From: Bacillota bacterium
Lineage (GTDB): Bacteria > Bacillota > Clostridia > Lachnospirales > Lachnospiraceae
DNA length: 32,060 nt
Direction: 5' to 3'
Assembly: GCA_023441965.1 (NCBI GenBank)
Contig: JAEZNB010000113.1
Location: 1-32,060 of the forward strand
Part shown: positions 1-6,902 of the stretch, in pieces
Position numbering within the stretch: the stretch's first letter is position 1
Layout of the letters: every line of letters begins with the position of its first letter
Translations under genes and position numbers: made by a program
The notes under the pieces: model-generated
What the model was told of the DNA's origin: nothing
What the model saw: only the letters and a program-made list of their open reading frames with translations
The model's database searches: none

Positions 1-50
1 AGAGCGCAACACCATACTAGTGCTACGCACATAAAGGCTTATAAAACCAG

Positions 51-602
51 TTATCGGTACAATATGTATTTTAAATCAGCAAAACTTTTTTGCATCGGCT
101 CGGAAAAATACTCACCTTGCTTGACATATTGAAAACCACACTTTTCTATCACTCGCTTGGATTGTGAATTTGCTAAAAAATGTGCGATTGTTACCGCATC
201 CAGACCGCAGTCATTAAAACAGAACTTGATAGTCGCGCTTACAGCTTCGGGCATGAGCCCGTTACCCCAATAATTTTTTGAAAGGACATAGCCAATATCC
301 TTAAGCCGTAACATATTGAAGTTAGGGTCATCATTTGCCCATGAGTAATGTAAACCCAAAGAACCAATCACTTTCTTGTTTAGCTTTAGTACAATAGCAA
401 AGACATTTTTATCGCTTATAAATGATTGTAATACCTCGTTTGTAATGAATATAGTTTCGTGGTGCTTCCACCCGGCCATTTCTCCGACGCCTTCAACGCA
501 AGCATAATCATAAAAGTCGTTTAGATCACTTTCCTGCCACTGCCTGAGAATCAAACGCTGGGTTTCAAGTGTTTTGCCAGTAACATCAATTTGAACATCC
601 AT
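51..602 (-). CDS. GNAT-family N-acetyltransferase (RimJ/RimL type)
   Basis: This 183-residue protein has the RimJ/RimL-type GNAT layout. An opening LETQRLILRQW strand is typical of that subgroup. The central acetyl-CoA-binding part reads IGYVLSKNYWGNGLMPEA, where the G-N-G stretch corresponds to the pyrophosphate loop. A C-terminal NSQSKRVIEKCGF segment matches the usual N.aS.rv.eK.GF motif. Such enzymes move an acetyl group from acetyl-CoA to an amine, often an N-terminus or a small molecule; the substrate here is unknown. The ATG at 602 follows a weak GGGTGAAG ribosome site. It lies downstream of the NUDIX gene but is separated from it by a terminator, so it is probably its own unit. Family assignment is firm; function is not. 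Confidence 0.85.
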   Translation of the reverse strand: MDVQIDVTGKTLETQRLILRQWQESDLNDFYDYACVEGVGEMAGWKHHETIFITNEVLQSFISDKNVFAIVLKLNKKVIGSLGLHYSWANDDPNFNMLRLKDIGYVLSKNYWGNGLMPEAVSATIKFCFNDCGLDAVTIAHFLANSQSKRVIEKCGFQYVKQGEYFSEPMQKSFADLKYILYR

Positions 603-663
603 GATACTTCACCCATTCATAGTATTTGGTATCCGCAATCTTTTTTCCATTTTAGCACAATGC

Positions 664-701
664 AAAAAAGAAGTCTATTTTTTTACAGAATCGACTTCTT
701 T
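664..701 (-). terminator. Intrinsic terminator after the sigma/anti-sigma/NUDIX operon
   Basis: Inverted arms at 667-675 and 693-701 (AAGAAGTC/GACTTCTT core) are followed on the minus strand by a run of six T. It sits 44 bp past the NUDIX stop. It is a diverged copy of the hairpins at 3736-3771 and 5302-5337; the adjoining stretch at about 645-664 also matches those copies. Confidence 0.75.
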
Positions 702-744
702 CTGCCTGTTTTGGAAAGTAGGGTGCGAAGTGCGGAGGGTAATA

Positions 745-1176
745 TCAGACTATGGACTGTTGCTTTTCTAAGGCTATCGAAAAATAAACACGTAAAATCG
801 GATAGGTTAAGTCGTCCGGTAACGAATGGAAAAGACCGATTTCCCCCATTTCACTGTAAGGCGGCAGCTCACCCAGCGTATGAACGACTGCAAAATAAAC
901 CTGCCCATTCCCCTTATAGTTGATGCCGTTTAGCTCTGCGTTGATATAGTAGTCACAAAGTGGCTCAATATCAAAATCAATCGCTCCTGTTTCTTCATAC
1001 AGTTCTCTTTTTGCAGCTTCTAATGGGGTTTCGCCAGTTTCGATATACCCACTTGGATGCTCCCATGTCGTCCTTTCCTTGTGCTTGCATAATATCCATT
1101 TTCCCTTATAAATTGCCATAACATCCGCAGAAAAATATTGCCCAAGGGTGCCAAATGGATGGGTCTTAAACTCCAT
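745..1176 (-). CDS. NUDIX hydrolase
   Basis: A 143-residue protein with a complete NUDIX box, G-x5-E-x7-RE-x2-EE-x-G, beginning at GYIETGETPLEAAKREL and ending YEETGA. The glutamates of this box bind the divalent metal used to cleave nucleoside diphosphates linked to another group. The substrate cannot be told from sequence. The ATG at 1176 is preceded by GGAGG at 8 nt. It starts 28 bp after the anti-sigma gene and has no terminator before it, so it is the third gene of the sigma/anti-sigma operon and may belong to the same stress response. Confidence 0.9.
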   Translation of the reverse strand: MEFKTHPFGTLGQYFSADVMAIYKGKWILCKHKERTTWEHPSGYIETGETPLEAAKRELYEETGAIDFDIEPLCDYYINAELNGINYKGNGQVYFAVVHTLGELPPYSEMGEIGLFHSLPDDLTYPILRVYFSIALEKQQSIV

Positions 1177-1204
1177 AATAATTCCTCCGTCTAATTTAAA
1201 ATAG

Positions 1205-2101
1205 TTAGCGAGCAGTAATGGAATCGTTGCTTTTCTTTTTATATAGAATATAGCATATAAAATAGATTGGGATAACCAAAAGCAGAATCAGATAAAAATC
1301 ACGGGTTGCGGAGTAGGACGTAGCATCAAAGCCCGTAATCAAAAGGTGGCTTACAAGGTATGAAACAGGTACGAATAGGATGGCTGCTATTACAGCTTTA
1401 CTCTTTTGCCGCTTTCTAAAAATCAGTAAAAGGACGGTCAAAACCAAGGCGGTAAAGGCTGCAATGAGTAGATAGTAGTTTAGGAACAGTCGGGGGAGCG
1501 TGATAACGCCGCCATGCTCAATCGGGTTTTGCCCATATATCACTTTATCCTCTTGTCCCCCGTTGGATACATAGTAAATGGTCTTAACTGCTTCTCCGTC
1601 TGGGTTCACGGTTATAATCTGTTTTCGTGTCGTATCAAACAGCCTATTCCAAACGGTATGATACAGGCTGATGTCGTATACCCCGTGTTCTCTTTGGGTA
1701 AGCTCATATTCCCCTGTAAAAGAAAGCGTTACATTTCCATTACTCTCATTCGCAGTAACAATATCAGAAGATGCAGAATAGGGTATATATTCGGGTGCGG
1801 TTAGATAGGCAAAGGATAAGATTACAACGACAGCGGTAATCACGGCGGAAAGGATGCCGGTAAACACCCGCTTTTTTCTGATATCCAACCCGATTTTTTT
1901 CAGCACTGCGATATCATCCTTTTCGGTTATACCAACCTCGGGCACACTGAGGCTTGATTTTAATAACGAAAGCTCTTTGTTGCACTGGTCACAATGCAGC
2001 AGATGTTCTTCTACAAGCGCGTTGGTGTCCTCACTCACAACATGATCGAGATACAGCGGCAAGATATCTTTTATTATATTACAGTTTATTTCACTCATCA
2101 T
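1205..2101 (-). CDS. Zinc-finger membrane anti-sigma factor
   Basis: This 298-residue protein opens with a cytoplasmic anti-sigma zinc-binding domain (ZAS); the signature HLLHCDQC (H-x3-C-x2-C) lies near residues 33-40. A membrane segment follows at about 79-100 (VFTGILSAVITAVVVIL), then an external domain of ~100 residues, then three more hydrophobic spans near the C-terminus. The family holds a partner ECF sigma factor inactive until an envelope signal arrives. Its ATG overlaps the end of the sigma gene by 11 bp, which is the normal arrangement for a sigma and its inhibitor and implies translational coupling. The second ATG, at 2098, is an equally possible start. The C-terminal three-span part is unlike short anti-sigmas and may sense membrane state. 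Confidence 0.85.
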   Translation of the reverse strand: MMSEINCNIIKDILPLYLDHVVSEDTNALVEEHLLHCDQCNKELSLLKSSLSVPEVGITEKDDIAVLKKIGLDIRKKRVFTGILSAVITAVVVILSFAYLTAPEYIPYSASSDIVTANESNGNVTLSFTGEYELTQREHGVYDISLYHTVWNRLFDTTRKQIITVNPDGEAVKTIYYVSNGGQEDKVIYGQNPIEHGGVITLPRLFLNYYLLIAAFTALVLTVLLLIFRKRQKSKAVIAAILFVPVSYLVSHLLITGFDATSYSATRDFYLILLLVIPIYFICYILYKKKSNDSITAR

Positions 2102-2579
2102 TCGACCCCTCCATTTGCTCTGAAATTTGTTTTTTTGCCCGGTAATAGGTCACCCTTGCCCAGCTTTCGCTTTTATGAAATAAGAAGCTGATTTTGTCAA
2201 AGGACAGGCTGCCAAAGAACCGCAGCATAAAGACCTCTTTATAGGGCTCTTTCATGCAGTGCAGGATTTTTAGTATCTGGGTAGACTGCTCCGCTGCGAT
2301 GAAATCATCCAAAACATCATGATTGCCCGCTATGTTTTCGTCTAGGGCGTAAGGTGAGAACCGCTTTTGGCGATGATACGCGGTATAATAGGTGTTTCGT
2401 GCGATGGTAAACAGCCATGCTTTAATTTCTATTCTTCCGTCTAAGGTATGAATGCTGTTCATGGCTTTTATAAAGGTGTCTTGTGTAATATCTTCGGCAA
2501 CGGTCTTGCTTTGAGATAAACGATACAGAAAGGCATATACATCTTTGAAGTACAGTTTATAAACATCTTCAAATTCCAA
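2091..2579 (-). CDS. ECF-family RNA polymerase sigma factor
   Basis: This is a sigma-70 family ECF factor of 162 residues with region 2 (DVYAFLYRLSQSKTVAEDIT) and region 4 (a helix-turn-helix around FFGSLSFDKISFLFHKSESW). It directs RNA polymerase to its own promoter set. I chose the TTG at 2579 because the strong AGGAGG lies 8 nt upstream; the TTG at 2585 would leave only about 2 nt. The anti-sigma gene overlaps its 3' end. A TGTAAC element upstream looks like an ECF -35 box, so the operon may be autoregulated. The regulon is not visible here. Confidence 0.88.
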   Translation of the reverse strand: MEFEDVYKLYFKDVYAFLYRLSQSKTVAEDITQDTFIKAMNSIHTLDGRIEIKAWLFTIARNTYYTAYHRQKRFSPYALDENIAGNHDVLDDFIAAEQSTQILKILHCMKEPYKEVFMLRFFGSLSFDKISFLFHKSESWARVTYYRAKKQISEQMEGSNDE

Positions 2580-2600
2580 AGTCAAATCCTCCTTTCACCC

Positions 2601-2630
2601 TACTAACAAATAAAACATGGTTTTGTTACA
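2601..2630 (-). promoter_or_regulatory. Possible ECF-type autoregulatory promoter
   Basis: On the minus strand TGTAAC (2625-2630) is followed after about 17 nt by a GTTAGTA segment, just upstream of the sigma gene ribosome site. TG(A/T)AAC-type -35 elements are common at ECF-dependent promoters. The -10 assignment is weak. Confidence 0.35.
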
Positions 2631-2653
2631 AGTAATTTTGATTATTTTTTTAA

Positions 2654-2685
2654 AAACAGCTGCCTACGTAAGCAGGCAGCTGTTG
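2654..2685 (-). terminator. Intrinsic terminator after the DUF3825 gene
   Basis: Arms CAGCTGCC (2657-2664) and GGCAGCTG (2675-2682) extend to about 11 bp, with a T-rich tract beyond on the minus strand. It isolates the DUF3825 gene from the sigma operon downstream. Confidence 0.75.
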
Positions 2686-2787
2686 GGAAGGGGTGTATAA
2701 GTTAAGTTTAAGTTGGCATGTGGAAGACATGATAAAAAGTAGGGGACTCTAATATTGTGCTAGGTGTAAGTAAATCTTATTTCAACC

Positions 2788-3570
2788 TTACTCGTTTTGA
2801 TCAAAATCTAAACCTTGCAACTCTGTATCATCAACGCTCATCCATCCAGTAATTGCAGAACGATTTTTTACTACCGCTCTAACATGGGGATAAGCAAATT
2901 CAGGATACAATAGTGTACGAACTTTGTATTGTTTTACGTCCTCTAATGGTTCAAGGGTAGCAGTTAAACTCACCTTATCAGGGTTTTTTAGATATAAAGG
3001 CATAAGAAACTGGTACTTCCCAAAATACCATTGGTTCATTACATCACTTCTCTTTTTTTGAAGTTCTAATTCACCTAAGATAGTTCTAAATAGCATATGG
3101 CTATTTTGGGCTAATTCTGCACCAAAAACGGATACTAGCCTTTCTTTATTTTTGTTCATAATATGTTCTACCGTTGGGGGCTCTAAAACAAATTGCCACG
3201 AAGAATAAAACGATGGAGTTTGATAGTGAATCTGATAATCATCAATCAATTGATTTGAATTCAAAATTGGAAGAACGCTACCAAAGTGCGCCTTCTTAAA
3301 ATCCCATGTTTGTGTTCCTCGCGGATTCAATTTATATACAAACCACAGAGGATCACCAGCTAAGCTAACTAAATTTCCGACTTTCCAAAAGGCGATATCT
3401 TGCTCCTCATTTTCATATATTTTGCCTTCGGTATACGCAATCTCAAAGTTGACATTTATGTATTGACTTAGTATTTTGGAATTTGCTCCCCAAGGTTCTG
3501 ACATCAATGAGTTTTTTAAGTCTTTCAAGATGTAGGACATATTATGATTAGCAAAATCTCTTAATATCAT
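2788..3570 (-). CDS. DUF3825-domain protein
   Basis: A 260-residue soluble protein without signal peptide or membrane span. The C-terminal half resembles DUF3825: a basic helix (ELQKKRSDVMNQWYFGKYQF), then LMPLYLKNPDKVSLTATLE, then the strand-rich RTLLYPEFAYPHVRAVV. Proteins with this domain often accompany RNA- or nucleic-acid-related domains (for example OST-HTH), but no activity is assigned. The ATG at 3570 follows AGAGAGAG. Its promoter is nearly the same sequence as that of the neighbouring HAM1-SIR2 operon, and both are A+T-rich, so it may share regulation or history with that cassette. It has its own terminator. Family call is by eye and moderate. Confidence 0.6.
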   Translation of the reverse strand: MILRDFANHNMSYILKDLKNSLMSEPWGANSKILSQYINVNFEIAYTEGKIYENEEQDIAFWKVGNLVSLAGDPLWFVYKLNPRGTQTWDFKKAHFGSVLPILNSNQLIDDYQIHYQTPSFYSSWQFVLEPPTVEHIMNKNKERLVSVFGAELAQNSHMLFRTILGELELQKKRSDVMNQWYFGKYQFLMPLYLKNPDKVSLTATLEPLEDVKQYKVRTLLYPEFAYPHVRAVVKNRSAITGWMSVDDTELQGLDFDQNE

Positions 3571-3655
3571 ATAGATCTCTCTCTTTCACTATTAACAGAT
3601 ACTTTTTGCAAGCACCTACAGCGTTAGTCCATCAAGAGAACTGCGTGCTAGTACA

Positions 3656-3685
3656 ATTATAACCCAAATTCAACAAGTTCCGCAA
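3656..3685 (-). promoter_or_regulatory. Promoter of the DUF3825 gene
   Basis: Minus strand TTGCGG (3680-3685), an 18-nt spacer and a perfect TATAAT (3656-3661), ~86 bp before the start codon. It is part of the repeated unit also found at 5223-5335. Confidence 0.6.
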
Positions 3686-3735
3686 GCTATCTTCTATAAA
3701 CAACCAAAAATTCCATCCCCATCTTAACACAAACC

Positions 3736-3771
3736 CAAAAAAGAAGTCGATTCTTAACAGAATCGACTTCT
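3736..3771 (-). terminator. Intrinsic terminator after the SIR2-like gene
   Basis: A perfect 13-bp stem (3742-3754 with 3759-3771), a 4-nt loop, and six T following on the minus strand, 17 bp beyond the SIR2-like stop. Confidence 0.88.
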
Positions 3772-3787
3772 AAATTTTTAAGCATTA

Positions 3788-4579
3788 TTAAACAACCAAT
3801 TTGCGAAGAAATTCCTCAATACTATTTGTTTTATCTACTTCTTCGCCAATAATAGTATGTATTCCTCTATCGCTCAGTATGGTTTCTTGAATAGGGTTAG
3901 GGGTTGGTAAAAAAACAAATGACTTTGGTCGCTTGCTATAATTACTCTTTTTCCATAGATTATCTAATTTAAAAATTAAGTATCTAATATTTATGTCAGA
4001 TAAGCTATAGCCTAAAAACAATATTGATTTTCCTAACATATCAGATCTAAGTTTGATATCTAGTGGCGACTCAAAATCAAGACGGTTAAAGTAGCTTCGT
4101 TCTGTTAAAACAATAGAATCATCAGAAATTAAGTCTCCATGAAACTTAACAATTTGAGTTTCACCAGACTTAAGACCTACTAAGTCATCAACTCCGACGA
4201 TTTTTTTATAAGGTTTTCCCCAAGTATCAAATGCAGCTTCTAAACAATGGTCGTAATTTGTGGTATATATTATGGGGGAGTTTAGTTGAGTTATGTATTG
4301 ATAAGTCTTGGATTTTTTTATATGATCTTCACTAACACTCCAGTTTTTATCCATCCAACTTCGAAGTTCACCTATGCGCCCCTTTTGTATTTCATAATAC
4401 TCCGCTAACGTTAGACTATCACCATATTGATTGAATAGCTGATCGTCAAAGCCTAATTCATTAGAAATATGAGTGATTAACTGTGACCATGTAGGTAAGC
4501 CTAATGTTGCAGAAACACCCGCACCAATAAAAAGGATTAGATTTTGCTTTTTAGTTATTTCACGAATTTCTTCAATCAT
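3788..4579 (-). CDS. SIR2-like NADase, KomC-like effector
   Basis: This 263-residue protein carries a SIR2-type NAD-binding fold. It has LILFIGAGVSATLGLPTW (GAG at 19-21), TTNYD at 106-110 with the NAD-contacting Asn108, and KFHGD at 145-149 with the catalytic His147; FLGYSLSD near 188-195 closes the fold. The catalytic residues seen in defence SIR2 proteins are all present, and the zinc-binding cysteines of deacetylase sirtuins are not. The likely role is NAD+ cleavage on infection, causing growth arrest or death. The start ATG overlaps the HAM1-like gene by 8 bp (ATGATTGA), so the two are translationally coupled. Such a partner is what the Kongming system uses (KomB HAM1-like, KomC SIR2-like). 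Assignment to SIR2 is firm; the system assignment is inferred from the pairing. Confidence 0.85.
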   Translation of the reverse strand: MIEEIREITKKQNLILFIGAGVSATLGLPTWSQLITHISNELGFDDQLFNQYGDSLTLAEYYEIQKGRIGELRSWMDKNWSVSEDHIKKSKTYQYITQLNSPIIYTTNYDHCLEAAFDTWGKPYKKIVGVDDLVGLKSGETQIVKFHGDLISDDSIVLTERSYFNRLDFESPLDIKLRSDMLGKSILFLGYSLSDINIRYLIFKLDNLWKKSNYSKRPKSFVFLPTPNPIQETILSDRGIHTIIGEEVDKTNSIEEFLRKLVV

Positions 4580-5126
4580 AGATACTCTCCAAATGCATTC
4601 TAAACTTTTCCAACGCTATTTTTCGCATCGATATTTTGTTTTTTTGACTACCCATTTCAGCAAATGTTTTATCGAATCCATTTGGCTGGAAAATACAGTC
4701 CCATTGAAAGTCACGGCATCCACGAGGTTCTTTTACTATTATGCCACGAACTTCACCATCAAAAGTCTTAATGGTTTTTCCATCGCAATAAGCAAGGACG
4801 GTCCTTGCTGCCAATGCTGCCGTACCCGTAGGAGAAAAAATATTACAAAAGCTATCTTCTTTCAAAGAATCCCAAAACACTTGAGTAAGCCCCCCAGGAA
4901 GACCACCAAGTTTATCTAATAACAGACCAGTTTGTTCTACTAATAATGGACGTCCGATAATTTTAAAGGCTTTTATAGCTTTGTCTTTTACTATGACTTC
5001 CATATCCTCACTCTGTATCTCGTTTATTTTTTCTTTAAATGAGATAACAGTTATTATTCTGGAATCTAAAATATGTTTCACTTCGCTAATCTTATACTCA
5101 TTTCCTGACACGAAATACACATCCAT
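4572..5126 (-). CDS. HAM1/ITPase-like protein with altered catalytic site, KomB-like sensor
   Basis: A 184-residue member of the HAM1/RdgB/ITPA family (non-canonical purine NTP pyrophosphatases), closer to eukaryotic ITPA than to RdgB in its LGGLPGG and RGCRDFQWDCIFQP segments. Substrate-site features remain: SGN at 7-9, Lys12, Glu36, and WD at 142-143. Two key positions differ. The catalytic Asp of the VEDT motif is Gln65 (VEQTG), and the SHR motif is SMR (166-168). It can therefore probably bind (d)ITP-like nucleotides without cutting them. I chose the ATG at 5126 because AGGAT is well spaced from it; the ATG at 5135 touches that site. It is the first gene of a two-gene operon with the SIR2-like effector and has a dedicated promoter. 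An ordinary house-cleaning enzyme is the alternative, but the Gln argues against it. Confidence 0.85.
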   Translation of the reverse strand: MDVYFVSGNEYKISEVKHILDSRIITVISFKEKINEIQSEDMEVIVKDKAIKAFKIIGRPLLVEQTGLLLDKLGGLPGGLTQVFWDSLKEDSFCNIFSPTGTAALAARTVLAYCDGKTIKTFDGEVRGIIVKEPRGCRDFQWDCIFQPNGFDKTFAEMGSQKNKISMRKIALEKFRMHLESIYD

Positions 5127-5222
5127 AAAAAACATCCTGTTTCATTTAATTGTTTACTAACCGTTTGACTAGTTACGTATTATTTGCTTTATCTGTCATT
5201 AGGGAAGCTCCACATTATTACT

Positions 5223-5252
5223 ATTATAACCCAAATCCAACAAGTTACGCAA
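5223..5252 (-). promoter_or_regulatory. Promoter of the HAM1-SIR2 operon
   Basis: Minus strand TTGCGT (5247-5252), 18-nt spacer, perfect TATAAT (5223-5228), about 97 bp before the first start codon. Near-identical to the DUF3825 promoter at 3656-3685. Confidence 0.65.
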
Positions 5253-5335
5253 GCTATCTTCTATAAATATCCAAAATTATATCCCCATTTTAACATAAAC
5301 CAAAAAAGAAGTCGATTCTTAAAGAACCGACTTCT
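5223..5335. repeat. Intergenic terminator+promoter unit, copy B
   Basis: Direct-repeat partner of 3656-3771. It ends the GH39 gene and starts the HAM1-SIR2 operon. Differences are mostly single bases in the spacer and a few in the hairpin. It coincides with the change from A+T-rich sequence to the left to G+C-richer sequence to the right. Confidence 0.85.
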
Positions 5336-5337
5336 TT
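5302..5337 (-). terminator. Intrinsic terminator after the GH39 gene
   Basis: A 15-bp stem (5305-5319 with 5323-5337, one wobble pair on the minus strand) followed by a T run on the minus strand, 17 bp past the stop codon. Confidence 0.85.
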
Positions 5338-5353
5338 CATATTATCTTGCCGC

Positions 5354-6847
5354 CTACCGCTGACCTATCACGCGGTCGTAGTCATACCCTCTGTCGCTTG
5401 TTATGGCTACCGGCTCTAGCTCGAAGCACACCACCGCGTGGGGCTTGAGCACAAGGTCAAAGCCTGCGCCGTTTTCCAGCCGCTTGGTGGCAAGCAGCGG
5501 GGCGGAAGCATCCCGCAGGTTTTTGAGCTGCTCTTTACTTAGGCCGGCGGGCTCGCCCAGGTCGTGCCAGACCTTGAGCGGGTTGCAGCAGTCCTCATCC
5601 ACCGTGCGGGTAAGCAGGCAGTAGCCCGTGGCTGCCGACGGCAGGGTGAACGACAGGTGCAGGTCTTCATCACTTAAATTCCAAGCAACGCCAACGGTTT
5701 TGCCGCCCGGTGTACGCACGACGATGCAGTCGTCGGTGCGGTGCAGGCAGTCGCCCTGCAGGCGCTTGAAGAACGCAAACGTCCAGAAGGTGGGCTTGGG
5801 GATGCAGCCGTTGGCAAGCAGACCAAACCCGCCGTGGAACGGCGTATAGGGCACGCCCAGCTCCTCGAACACATCGCCGAACGTCCAGTACGAATAGCTC
5901 TCGTTCATATCGCCCATGCGCGCGAGCATGGAGGCGGTGTACGCCGCGTTGTAGTTGGTGTCGTGGATGGGCGCATTGGGCACATAGGAGGTGTTAAACT
6001 CGGTGATGTGAATCTCCATGCCCTTATACTCGGCAAAGCTGTCTACAATCTCGCGGGTGGCTTGCAGGGGCTGCATACAGGTAACGGGGTCGTGAAGCTT
6101 CACATAGGCGTAGTGCCCGTCCCGCTCGGGAAGCTCGGACACATAGTGGTGGCGGGTGACAAAATCGATTGCCAGCTTGCGCTGCCGGCAGAACAGGAGG
6201 AACTCCCGAACCCACAGCTCGTCCTCTACGCCGCAGATGGCGGGTCCGCCCACGCGAAGGCGCGCATCCACCGCCTTGATGGCGTGAAAGGACTCCTCAA
6301 ACAGGCGGAAGTACTCTTGCATGTCCGCATCCTTCCAAAAGCCGGGGAGGTTTGGCTCGTTCCATACCTCGATGGGCCAGGTTAACACCTCGTCGGTGCC
6401 GTAGCGCGCCATCAGGTGCCGCAGGGTCGCCTGCACCATCGCGTTCCACGCCGTATAGGTCTTAGGCGGAGTGACGTTGCCCTTCCAGTAAAACACCGTT
6501 TGGTCGCCCGACGCCATCTTCTCTGGCATAAAGCCAAGCTCAAGAAACGGCTTGATGCCTAGGCTTAGATACCCGTCCATCACGCGGTCAAGGTAGGTGA
6601 AGTTGTACTCGGCTTTTGTATTGCCCGCCTCGTCGGTATACTCCTGGTAGATCGCCATGTCGTCGGTAAACAGCCCGTGCCCGCGGATGTAGCGAAAGCC
6701 AATCTGCTCCTGCACCATGGCAAGCTGCTGCATGTATTCCCCTTGCAGGGCAAGCCCCATGCGTCCGGTGCCGACACAGTAATCCGATTGATTGCGAAAG
6801 GGTGCGCGTGCTTGTTCCGAAATTACATAGGTCTTTGTCTGTCCCAC
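5354..6847 (-). CDS. Glycoside hydrolase family 39 (beta-xylosidase-like)
   Basis: A 497-residue cytoplasmic protein (no signal peptide) with a GH39 TIM barrel. The acid/base glutamate is Glu164 in EVWNEPNLPGF, and the nucleophile is Glu283 in HITEFNTSY; both are clan GH-A hallmarks. FRYIRGHGLFTDDM near residue 51 and YSYWTFGDVFEE near 317 also fit. A beta-sandwich-like tail follows. The enzyme probably removes xylose or a related sugar from short oligosaccharides taken up by the cell. The GTG start follows AGGAGG at 7 nt. It lies 55 bp downstream of the methyltransferase gene with no clear terminator between them, so the two may be co-transcribed. Precise sugar specificity is not visible. 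Confidence 0.9.
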   Translation of the reverse strand: MGQTKTYVISEQARAPFRNQSDYCVGTGRMGLALQGEYMQQLAMVQEQIGFRYIRGHGLFTDDMAIYQEYTDEAGNTKAEYNFTYLDRVMDGYLSLGIKPFLELGFMPEKMASGDQTVFYWKGNVTPPKTYTAWNAMVQATLRHLMARYGTDEVLTWPIEVWNEPNLPGFWKDADMQEYFRLFEESFHAIKAVDARLRVGGPAICGVEDELWVREFLLFCRQRKLAIDFVTRHHYVSELPERDGHYAYVKLHDPVTCMQPLQATREIVDSFAEYKGMEIHITEFNTSYVPNAPIHDTNYNAAYTASMLARMGDMNESYSYWTFGDVFEELGVPYTPFHGGFGLLANGCIPKPTFWTFAFFKRLQGDCLHRTDDCIVVRTPGGKTVGVAWNLSDEDLHLSFTLPSAATGYCLLTRTVDEDCCNPLKVWHDLGEPAGLSKEQLKNLRDASAPLLATKRLENGAGFDLVLKPHAVVCFELEPVAITSDRGYDYDRVIGQR

Positions 6848-6902
6848 TAAAAATCCTCCTGATTAATTAAGTGTTGTTTTGATTTGATACTTCTAATATG
6901 GG

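Larger units (their letters stand above)
3656..3771. repeat. Intergenic terminator+promoter unit, copy A
   Basis: This ~116-bp stretch aligns in the same orientation with 5223-5335 at roughly 90% identity by eye, including the 13-bp hairpin, the conserved middle and the -35/-10 boxes. Together the two copies bracket the HAM1-SIR2 gene pair as direct repeats. Confidence 0.85.

Noticed and set aside
3788..4579. Thoeris defence system
   Set aside because: Thoeris needs a TIR-domain ThsB partner; the coupled partner here is a HAM1-like protein.
3656..5335. Integron-type cassette with attC sites
   Set aside because: The repeats are hairpin terminators plus promoters, clear attC core sites are not seen, and no integrase gene occurs in the window.
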